14,547 nt of DNA from Bacteroidota bacterium (lineage in GTDB: Bacteria > Bacteroidota > Bacteroidia > Bacteroidales > Dysgonomonadaceae): assembly GCA_023418255.1 (NCBI GenBank), contig JAEZZZ010000120.1, forward strand, positions 1 through 14,547, written 5' to 3'. The translations under genes and the position numbers were made by a program. Shown here one piece after another: positions 1-6,336 of this stretch. Position 1 is the stretch's first letter. Each line of letters begins with the position of its first letter. The notes below the pieces were generated by a model. That model was not told the origin of the DNA. It was given only the letters and a program-made list of their open reading frames with translations, and did not search any database.

Positions 1-39
1 AACCCTCACTTTTTGATTGATGGGGGCTTGGTTCTCTGA
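1..39 (+). CDS. possible C-terminal end of an upstream gene (partial)
   Basis: Frame 1 is open from the window edge for 12 codons (NPHFLIDGGLVL) and ends in TGA at 37-39, eight bases before a perfect 11-bp inverted repeat. The other two forward frames stop sooner, and the reverse strand has no ATG here. A gene end followed by a hairpin is a plausible reading, but 12 residues are too few to identify a family or to exclude chance. Confidence 0.25.
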   Translation, partial: NPHFLIDGGLVL

Positions 40-46
40 AATGAAA

Positions 47-77
47 GTCTCAATCGCGAAAAATCTGCGATTGAGAC
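47..77 (+). terminator. hairpin, possible terminator of the upstream gene
   Basis: GTCTCAATCGC at 47-57 is perfectly complementary to GCGATTGAGAC at 67-77, with a 9-nt loop. No continuous T run follows on either strand; only scattered T-rich sequence does (82-105). It could end transcription of a gene to the left, or be a protein-binding palindrome. Confidence 0.5.
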
Positions 78-308
78 AACTGATTTTACACTTTTATAGT
101 TTTAGCGGACAGCAATAATTACAAATAATCTGTACGGCTGTCTTCTCTTAAAAAAAAATATCGACATCCATTTAGATGCTGAAACTTAAAACCATTGTAT
201 CAGAAAGGAAAATACATTTTGCTTCCTCCAAATATGTTAAAAAATGGCAATCATACGTTTTTTTTGATTCTTCCTCCTTTTATTTATGCTAAAAACAAAA
301 TTTATCTC
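78..308. other. gene-free AT-rich stretch ahead of the amidase gene
   Basis: No open frame of note and no RNA gene is visible between the hairpin and the promoter of the amidase gene. The stretch is strongly AT-rich with several A and T runs. A short GACAGC/GCTGTC inverted pair with a long spacer occurs near 105-140 but is too weak to call. Confidence 0.4.
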
Positions 309-317
309 TATTTTTGC
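309..317 (+). promoter_or_regulatory. Bacteroidetes -7 promoter element for the amidase gene
   Basis: TATTTTTGC fits the Bacteroidetes -7 consensus TAnnTTTGY at every fixed position. It would start transcription about 25 nt ahead of the ATG at 350. No convincing TTTG -33 box is seen at the usual distance. The TTG inside this element is in frame with the gene, which makes the longest open frame start falsely at 314. Confidence 0.55.
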
Positions 318-349
318 AAAGAATCACAATAATAAATGAGTCAAGATTG

Positions 350-1456
350 ATGCAGATAAATGGGAAAACATACCGATGGATTTTCTTTTTATGTATTCTT
401 TTATGCTTGCCCATACAGGTCTCTTTGGCACAAAAAAAGGCATTCACAGTTGTTATTGATGCAGGCCATGGAGGAAAAGATTCGGGAGCTGTTGGAATAA
501 CCACTAAGGAAAAAGAGATAACGCTGCCGGTAGCGTTAGAACTTGGGCATCTAATAAAGCAAAATCACAACGACGTGAATGTTCTATATACACGTCAAAA
601 GGATGTTTTTGTGGCACTTGACAAACGTGCCGAAATTGCCAACAAAGCACATGCCGATCTGTTTATTTCAATCCATTGCAATGCCTTGGATCGGAAAAAG
701 AAATCGCCACAAGGCGTAGAAACTTTTGTACTCGGGCTGCATCGTAGCAAAGACAACTTAGATGTTGCCAAAGCGGAAAACGCCGTTATATTTTACGAAG
801 ATGATTACTCCACCAAATATGATGGTTTCAATCCTCACGAGCCGGAGTCTTATATTATCTTTGAATTTATGGCAAATCAATTTCTTGAGCAAAGTGTCTA
901 TTTGGCTTCATTGGTGCAAAATAAGATGGTGCATCACTCAAAGCGTGTCAATCGAAATGTGCGTCAAGCGGGTTTTTTGGTCTTGCGTGAAGTGGCCATG
1001 CCCAGTATTTTAATCGAGTTGGGGTACATCACAAACCATCAAGACGAACAGTTCCTCAGAACTGTCAGTGGACAGCAATCCATCGCAAAATCTATTTACT
1101 TAGGCTTTAAAGAGTATAAGCGCGAATATGACAAAAAGAGCTACGTATTCACGAAAGACAAAATAAGCAACTCCATCGACCAACCACAATCATTATCCGA
1201 TGGTGCGACTGTAAGTAGCCGTGGGCGAGTTGAATATCGTGTGCAGTTTTTGACTTCGTCAAAATATTATGCTCCCAATTCTTCGGCGTTCAAAGGGCTT
1301 ACTCCCGTTTCTCATTATCGAGTTGGTCGGTTATACAAATACACCTACGGCAGTACAACCGATAAGCGTGAGATTGAGGAGATACTGCGACAGGTGCGAA
1401 AAAATTTTAGAGACGCCTTTATAATAGAGTATAAAGACGGTAAACGAATAAAATAA
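350..1456 (+). CDS. N-acetylmuramoyl-L-alanine amidase with SPOR-like C-terminal domain
   Basis: This is an exported zinc-dependent Amidase_3 enzyme that cuts the bond between N-acetylmuramic acid and L-alanine in peptidoglycan, as AmiA/B/C-type enzymes do during cell separation. The 368-residue product begins with a signal peptide (about 1-28, hydrophobic core from W10, ending VSLAQ). The catalytic domain holds DAGHGG (37-42, ligand H40), E56 in KEKEITL, SIHCN (107-111, ligand H109) and the catalytic E223 in ILIELGYITN. Residues about 291-368 resemble a SPOR peptidoglycan-binding domain (VEYRVQF...VGRLYKYTYG...DAFIIEYKDG). The ATG at 350 is chosen because the upstream in-frame TTG at 314 lies inside the promoter and because it starts just before a normal signal peptide. 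The MCE gene follows after 21 bp, probably in the same transcript. Family assignment is firm; the SPOR call is slightly less so. Confidence 0.93.
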   Translation: MQINGKTYRWIFFLCILLCLPIQVSLAQKKAFTVVIDAGHGGKDSGAVGITTKEKEITLPVALELGHLIKQNHNDVNVLYTRQKDVFVALDKRAEIANKAHADLFISIHCNALDRKKKSPQGVETFVLGLHRSKDNLDVAKAENAVIFYEDDYSTKYDGFNPHEPESYIIFEFMANQFLEQSVYLASLVQNKMVHHSKRVNRNVRQAGFLVLREVAMPSILIELGYITNHQDEQFLRTVSGQQSIAKSIYLGFKEYKREYDKKSYVFTKDKISNSIDQPQSLSDGATVSSRGRVEYRVQFLTSSKYYAPNSSAFKGLTPVSHYRVGRLYKYTYGSTTDKREIEEILRQVRKNFRDAFIIEYKDGKRIK

Positions 1457-1477
1457 TCCTTCTTGAAACGATAACGT

Positions 1478-2380
1478 ATGAAGACAAAAACAAAAATCAG
1501 CAAAAACGCCATGATCGGGATCGCTTTTCTGATCAGCTTGGTTATGATCTATTTTGGAATTAATTTCCTGAAAGGTGTAAACATTTTTAAAAAGAAAAAT
1601 ACCTATGTAGCTGTTTTTAATGATGTGAGTGGCTTGCTTGTTTCTTCGCCTGTATATGTAAAAGGATATAAAGTGGGATTGGTTAATTCCATAAAAATGA
1701 TTCGTCCCGAACCTTTAGAATTTGCGGTGGATATGAACTTGAACAAAGGATTTCAAGTCCCTTTGGGAACAACGGTTGAGTTTGGTCCTGATCTTCTGGG
1801 GGGAGCTTCGGTGAGCCTGTTGATGAGTAAAGATGCAGGAGCATATTACAATCCTGGAGACACATTAATTGGATCACGAAAAGTGGGCATGATGGATGGT
1901 GCTGCAAACATTGTTCCCAAAGCTGATGCAATCTTAATGAATATTGATTCGGCTGTTGTTTCGTTGAAAAAACTAATGCAAAGCCCGGCATGGGGGGCTT
2001 CGATCGAAGGTGTTGAGTCAACCGTACGGCAATTGGAAATCTCTTCCAAAAGTTTGAGTAGTATTACTGAACAACTGAAGCATGATGTTCCACCGATAAC
2101 CGGAAATCTGTCCATGGTGTCAGCCGATTTAAAAAAGATAAGCGGTCAAATTTCGTCAATAGATTTAGAGAAAACCCTTGCGAGTATCGATGAAACAGTC
2201 GATAATTTGAAAAAAGTGTCACAAAAAATTCAAAGCACCGACAATTCATTAGGTAAACTACTATCGGACACACAACTGCACGATAGTTTAAATATGACTA
2301 TTGATTCGGCAACTCGATTGCTGCAAGACATACGAAAAAATCCGGAAAAATATTTAACGATTCGATTGAAATTGTTCTGA
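1478..2380 (+). CDS. MCE (MlaD-type) family lipid-transport protein
   Basis: This is a membrane-anchored substrate-binding subunit of the MCE/MlaD family, whose members move phospholipids between the inner and outer membranes of diderm bacteria. The 300 residues comprise one N-terminal transmembrane helix (about 11-30), an MCE domain (about 40-118, with VAVFNDVSGLLVSSPVYVKGYKVG and the later FGPDLLGGASVSL), and a long helical tail (about 145-285) of the type that oligomerises into a channel. It ends in NPEKYLTIRLKLF, resembling the terminal P-KY motif of Bacteroidetes MCE proteins. The permease and ATPase partners (MlaE, MlaF) are not in the window. The gene follows the amidase by 21 bp without its own -7 element, so co-transcription is likely. 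The lipid cargo cannot be read from the sequence. Confidence 0.88.
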   Translation: MKTKTKISKNAMIGIAFLISLVMIYFGINFLKGVNIFKKKNTYVAVFNDVSGLLVSSPVYVKGYKVGLVNSIKMIRPEPLEFAVDMNLNKGFQVPLGTTVEFGPDLLGGASVSLLMSKDAGAYYNPGDTLIGSRKVGMMDGAANIVPKADAILMNIDSAVVSLKKLMQSPAWGASIEGVESTVRQLEISSKSLSSITEQLKHDVPPITGNLSMVSADLKKISGQISSIDLEKTLASIDETVDNLKKVSQKIQSTDNSLGKLLSDTQLHDSLNMTIDSATRLLQDIRKNPEKYLTIRLKLF

Positions 2381-2717
2381 TTTTATTATATAGATTCATT
2401 CTAAATAGCAGTAAAAATATCTTTTCTTTAAACTCATTGATATATTGCCTATAGATGATAAAATCTTAAGCAATTCTTTTGCCTCTAAAAAAGGAGTGTC
2501 GCGTGTAATGTGACTGGATATCAGCGTGTTCGATTATGGACGCCGGCTTGTTCTAAGCTTTCAGCCAATAAAAATTGATATTCTGTTGATTATTAAAGAG
2601 CTATTGCCTATACCTAAAAAACAAATAAAAACAGCATTTTTTTTTCTCGATTTTTTTTTGAAATTTTGCACTCTCTAAGCAAAAATATAAGAATAAAGAA
2701 CAACGAAAAACGACTCA
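2381..2717. other. 337-bp gene-free region upstream of dnaA
   Basis: No gene, tRNA or strong terminator is visible. The region is AT-rich, with long T runs at about 2637-2659. The 11-mer TATTGCCTATA occurs twice in direct orientation (2443-2453 and 2602-2612). AAATTTTGC at 2661-2669 differs from TAnnTTTGY at one position and is the best candidate -7 element for dnaA, giving a leader of about 40 nt. I find no good DnaA box (TTATCCACA-like) here, so I do not call an origin. Confidence 0.45.
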
Positions 2718-4118
2718 ATGAATACAAACTGTAGGCACTTATGGAATAAATGTTTGCATGTAATAAAAGACAACATCTCAGAGGTTGCTTTTAATACATG
2801 GTTTGCACCCATTATCCCCCTGAAATATGAGGATAATATGCTCACGGTACAGGTACCGAGTCAGTTCTTTTACGAATACTTAGAGGACAAGTATATCGAT
2901 TTAATTCAAAAAACACTCTATCGCGAAATAGGTGAAGGCACCATCCTTAATTACCGCATTTTGGTAGAAACCGAAACCAACACCGCCATCGAAATGCGTG
3001 GAGAAACAAAACCTTCATCAAACCAAAGCAATGCAGCCAAAAAAATATCGGCAAAAATTCCGAGCCCTTTTGATAGAGTGGAACCAACAGAATTTGATTC
3101 GCAAATAAATTCCAAATATACGTTCAACAATTTCATTGAGGGCGAAAGTAACCGATTGGCACGAACAGCCGCCGAAGCGGTAGCGATGAATCCTGCAAAA
3201 ACGGCATTTAATCCGCTTTTTATATATGGAAATTCAGGTGTCGGCAAGACGCATTTGTGCCATGCAATCGGTTCAAAAATTAGCGAATTGTATCCCGAAA
3301 AGAAAATATTATACGTTTCGGCCCATCTTTTTAAAGTGCAATTTACCGACGCCCGCCGATTCAATACGATCAACGACTTTATCAACTTTTATCAAAGCAT
3401 TGATGTGCTGTTGATTGATGACATTTATGAGTTCTCGGGATTGGAAAAAACACAAAACACCTTTTTCCACATATTCAACCACTTGCATCTGAACAACAAG
3501 CAGTTGATAATGACATCAGACTGCGCGCCAAAAGATATGAAAGGAGTTGAAGAACGGCTGCTCACCCGTTTTAAGTGGGGCTTGACAACCCAACTGGAAC
3601 GTCCGGACAAGGAGTTGAGAAAAAATATTCTTCGACACAAAATCATATCCGACGGATTATCCATTCCTGGCGAAGTGGTCGATTTTCTTGCCGAAAACAT
3701 CACCGACAACGTGCGAGACCTTGAGGGAATTATCGCTTCGCTGATGGTGCATTCTGTTATCAACAACCGTGAGGTGGATATGACACTCGCACGGCGAGTG
3801 TTGGAGCAAAGCATCCGTTTTGAGAAAAAACGAATCACTGCAAAAAAAATTCAAGAAACAGTTTCTAAATTCTTTAATATCAATCAAGAACTGATTCAAT
3901 CGGCATCAAGAAAACGCGAAATTGTACAAGCACGTCAAGTAACTATGTATTTCATAAAAAAACATACTGAACTGTCGCTTTCAAAAATTGGCGTGTTGAT
4001 TGGCAACAGGAATCACGCGACGGTACTGCATGCTTGCAATACGGTTCGCGATTTAACGGAGGTAGACAAGCATTTCCGTGCCGAAATAGAAGAAATTGAG
4101 CGCATGCTGCACAATTGA
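2718..4118 (+). CDS. dnaA: chromosomal replication initiator protein DnaA
   Basis: DnaA is the AAA+ ATPase that binds DnaA boxes at the origin, opens the duplex and loads the helicase. The 466-residue product has the usual four domains: domain I (about 1-85, with LWNKCLHVIKDNISEVAFNTWF), a short linker (about 86-130), the AAA+ domain (about 131-345) and the DNA-binding domain (about 370-466). Visible motifs are Walker A GNSGVGKTH (171-179), Walker B LLIDD (231-235), sensor 1 TSD (266-268), the arginine-finger segment EERLLTRF (278-285) and sensor 2 NVRDLEG (331-337). The DnaA signature near 429-441 reads GNRNHATVLHACN. The usual GNKDHATVLHACK-type form has aspartate where N432 stands; that residue contacts DNA bases in E. 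coli DnaA. Y237 also replaces the glutamine usual after IDDI in this order. The reading frame is otherwise intact, so function is very likely retained. Confidence 0.98.
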   Translation: MNTNCRHLWNKCLHVIKDNISEVAFNTWFAPIIPLKYEDNMLTVQVPSQFFYEYLEDKYIDLIQKTLYREIGEGTILNYRILVETETNTAIEMRGETKPSSNQSNAAKKISAKIPSPFDRVEPTEFDSQINSKYTFNNFIEGESNRLARTAAEAVAMNPAKTAFNPLFIYGNSGVGKTHLCHAIGSKISELYPEKKILYVSAHLFKVQFTDARRFNTINDFINFYQSIDVLLIDDIYEFSGLEKTQNTFFHIFNHLHLNNKQLIMTSDCAPKDMKGVEERLLTRFKWGLTTQLERPDKELRKNILRHKIISDGLSIPGEVVDFLAENITDNVRDLEGIIASLMVHSVINNREVDMTLARRVLEQSIRFEKKRITAKKIQETVSKFFNINQELIQSASRKREIVQARQVTMYFIKKHTELSLSKIGVLIGNRNHATVLHACNTVRDLTEVDKHFRAEIEEIERMLHN

Positions 4119-4202
4119 CTCAACGTTTCCAAACAAGCCGCGTCAGCGCCTTTAAACGCGTTTCATCATATAAAACTTTATCAACAAAAATAGCATTGTA
4201 AA

Positions 4203-5468
4203 ATGACTAAAAAAGAATTACACCTGACCGTTGTTTTTTATTTCGTTTTTATATGCTTTTTGTTTCCGTCCGAACCCATAAAAATTGCTGTAATCAGTGA
4301 TGTGCATTATCTTGCGACTTCGCTTGCCAAAAAGGGAGACGCGCTTGCGGCATACCAAAACGCAACCGGGAGAAATGTGGAACATCTGCACGAGGTGCTT
4401 GATTCCGCTTTGTTGCAGATAGAGCAAAAAAAGGTGGATATTCTTTTCATTTCCGGAGACATAACCAATCACGGCGAAAAAGCAAGCCATTTGGAGTTTA
4501 TTCAGAAGCTGACCAAACTGCAACAAAGCGGAATCCGAGTTTTTGTAGTGCCCGGAAATCACGACATTAATGTTCCGGACGCGAAAGCGTATATCGGCGA
4601 AAAAGCGGTTGCCACAGCGACCATTTCGGCAGAAGAATTTGCCACGCTTTATGCGCCGTTTGGCTATGGCGAAGCCATTAAGCGCGACAGCGCGTCGCTC
4701 AGCTATTTAGTTCCCGTAACCGACTCTTTATGGCTTTTGGCGATTGACACCAACCGATATGCAGAGCATACGGCATCTTCCATTTCGGGAGGACGCATTT
4801 TGCCCGAAACATTATCGTGGTGTCGCGATATGTTGCGCAGAGCCAAAGAAAAAAACATTTCCGTAGTTGCCATGATGCACCACGGATTGGTTGAACATAT
4901 TCCATATCAAGCAACCTTTTTCCCGAATTATGTTGTAGAAAATTGGCAGAAAAACGCGCGAATACTTGCCGATGAAGGGTTGCAGGTTGTCTTTACCGGA
5001 CATTTTCATGCCAACGATATTACCCGTTTTACATCTGACAAACAAAATGTTTTGTGTGATATTGAAACGGGAAGTTTGGCGCACTACCCATTTCCATATC
5101 GGATTGTAACGGTACAAGGAAAAAAAATGAACATTCAATCGTATGTCATTGAGCAGATTAGTCAAGTGCCTGCTTTGCAAGCTGTCTATGAGAAAAAACT
5201 CGAAGAGAAGGCTCGCAAAGTTGTCCGTTCAAAATTGAGAACAATACCGTTACCCATTCCCGATGAAACGTCGCGAACGCTTATCGATATCCTTGCCCGC
5301 ATTGCCGTGATGCACGCTGCCGGAGATGAAAAACCGGATGATGAGTTGCGCGAAAAGATTCAGCAATTTGCTTTTTTGCTACAGCAAGACGAAGAAAGTG
5401 TCGATTTTAATCAGTTCCAACTTGATTTGCCGCCACAAGACAATCAATTAGATATCATATTAAAATAG
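4203..5468 (+). CDS. secreted calcineurin-like metallophosphoesterase
   Basis: This is a two-metal phosphoesterase of the calcineurin-like superfamily. The 421 residues begin with a hydrophobic export signal or membrane anchor (about 8-22), so the enzyme is probably periplasmic or membrane-attached. All metal-binding blocks are present in order: SDVH (32-35), SGDITNHGE (84-92), PGNHD (117-121), MMHHG (224-228) and GHFHAND (266-272). A C-terminal region of about 110 residues after the catalytic core (from about 310) is charged, partly helical and not recognised. The gene starts 84 bp after dnaA and is followed 25 bp later by rnhB, so it may belong to a dnaA-MPE-rnhB transcript. The substrate (nucleotide, phospholipid, phosphodiester or other) cannot be decided from sequence. 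Confidence 0.88.
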   Translation: MTKKELHLTVVFYFVFICFLFPSEPIKIAVISDVHYLATSLAKKGDALAAYQNATGRNVEHLHEVLDSALLQIEQKKVDILFISGDITNHGEKASHLEFIQKLTKLQQSGIRVFVVPGNHDINVPDAKAYIGEKAVATATISAEEFATLYAPFGYGEAIKRDSASLSYLVPVTDSLWLLAIDTNRYAEHTASSISGGRILPETLSWCRDMLRRAKEKNISVVAMMHHGLVEHIPYQATFFPNYVVENWQKNARILADEGLQVVFTGHFHANDITRFTSDKQNVLCDIETGSLAHYPFPYRIVTVQGKKMNIQSYVIEQISQVPALQAVYEKKLEEKARKVVRSKLRTIPLPIPDETSRTLIDILARIAVMHAAGDEKPDDELREKIQQFAFLLQQDEESVDFNQFQLDLPPQDNQLDIILK

Positions 5469-5493
5469 CCGGTGTTGTCGAAAATATGAAGCG

Positions 5494-6120
5494 ATGCTCA
5501 AAAACAGACTTTCACAACCCATGAAAATAAAAAACGAATCACACGGTTTATTGCCTTATATGCATGCCAAGCATATAGAAGTTGGTTGCGATGAAGCCGG
5601 CAGAGGATGCATCGCCGGACCGGTATTCGCGGCAGCGGTTATTTTGCCGCCCCACTTACAATGCCCGCAACTGAACGATTCGAAACAGCTCACCGAGAAA
5701 CAGCGTAATGCACTTCGCCTGATAATAGAAGAAAATGCCCTTGACTATGCTGTTGCCAGTTGTTCCGTACAAGAAATTGAAGAGATAAACATTTTGCAGG
5801 CTTCCATCAAAGCGATGCATAAAGCACTAAAAAAACTAAAGCATTCCCCCGAGCATATTTTAGTGGATGGAAATCACTTTAAGCCATTTCTGAAAATTCC
5901 CCACACCTGTGTTATAAAAGGCGATGCGACCTTTTTATCCATTGCCGCGGCATCCATCTTGGCGAAAACACATAGGGATGAATACATGGAGGAACTGCAC
6001 CGGGAATACCCCGATTATCAGTGGATAAAGAATAAAGGATATCCCACGAAACAGCATCGAGAGGCGATAAGAGACTACGGTGCAACACCACATCATCGAA
6101 AAAACTTTAAGCTTTTGTAG
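5494..6120 (+). CDS. rnhB: ribonuclease HII
   Basis: RNase HII is a cytoplasmic, metal-dependent endonuclease that cuts the RNA strand of RNA-DNA hybrids and starts removal of single ribonucleotides misinserted in DNA. The longest form is 208 residues. The block GCDEAGRGCIAGPV supplies D33 and E34, LVDGN supplies D125 and IKGDATF supplies D144, completing the acidic active site. SIAAASILAKTHRD and the KGYPTKQHREAI...PHHRKNF end are typical of the family. The start is uncertain: ATG 5494 and ATG 5521 are both in frame, and Bacteroides homologues recalled from memory begin about 18 residues after the first of these, near GLLPYM, so the shorter form (199 residues) is possible. There is no convincing Shine-Dalgarno to decide. 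It lies 25 bp after the phosphoesterase gene. Confidence 0.96.
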   Translation: MLKNRLSQPMKIKNESHGLLPYMHAKHIEVGCDEAGRGCIAGPVFAAAVILPPHLQCPQLNDSKQLTEKQRNALRLIIEENALDYAVASCSVQEIEEINILQASIKAMHKALKKLKHSPEHILVDGNHFKPFLKIPHTCVIKGDATFLSIAAASILAKTHRDEYMEELHREYPDYQWIKNKGYPTKQHREAIRDYGATPHHRKNFKLL

Positions 6121-6182
6121 CTTTACAATAGATTTGAAATAAATCGTAAATTTAGAAATTGCTGCATGTGGTTTTGTTTTTT

Positions 6183-6198
6183 TAGAGATTGATCTCTA
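6183..6198. promoter_or_regulatory. 16-bp perfect palindrome in the rnhB-DUF1080 gap
   Basis: TAGAGAT and ATCTCTA are exact inverted repeats separated by TG. The spacer is too short for a good hairpin, so it looks more like a dimer-binding site than a terminator. It lies about 90 bp upstream of the -7 element of the next gene. No regulator can be named and chance in AT-rich DNA is possible. Confidence 0.3.
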
Positions 6199-6286
6199 TT
6201 CCAACATATAGTTATCCATTCCCTTATAAATTCAATAACATTTGTTTTTGCTTCGGTTTTGATGTAGAAGTTCAAATAAAAACATG

Positions 6287-6295
6287 TAAATTTGC
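6287..6295 (+). promoter_or_regulatory. Bacteroidetes -7 promoter element for the DUF1080 gene
   Basis: TAAATTTGC matches TAnnTTTGY exactly. A TTTG at 6258-6261 could be the -33 box, though the 25-bp gap is long. Transcription would begin about 35 nt ahead of the ATG at 6337. The in-frame TTG at 6292 is part of this element and is not a start codon. Confidence 0.65.
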
Positions 6296-6336
6296 AAAAC
6301 TTAAATGATCATATATTTAGAAAAAAGCAAATCATC

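Noticed and set aside
2951..3385. Open frame of 144 codons on the - strand opposite dnaA
   Set aside because: It lies wholly inside dnaA in antisense, has low-complexity composition, no family motif and no promoter; it is a shadow of the coding strand.
4139..4160. CGCGT...ACGCG inverted repeat after dnaA as a terminator
   Set aside because: The arms are only 5 bp with a 12-nt loop, and no T tract follows.
4178..4186. DnaA-box-like TTATCAACA just downstream of dnaA
   Set aside because: It has one mismatch to TTATCCACA and no partner boxes nearby. TTATCCATT at 6212-6220 and 3658-3666 are worse and scattered, one of them inside a gene. A single near match does not support an origin.
4191..4199. 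TAGCATTGT as a -7 element for the phosphoesterase gene
   Set aside because: It has one mismatch and would start transcription at or after the ATG at 4203, so it would need leaderless translation.
6129..6137. TAGATTTGA, a further match to TAnnTTTG
   Set aside because: It lies 200 bp ahead of the DUF1080 start and is followed by A instead of C/T; the perfect element at 6287 is much better placed.
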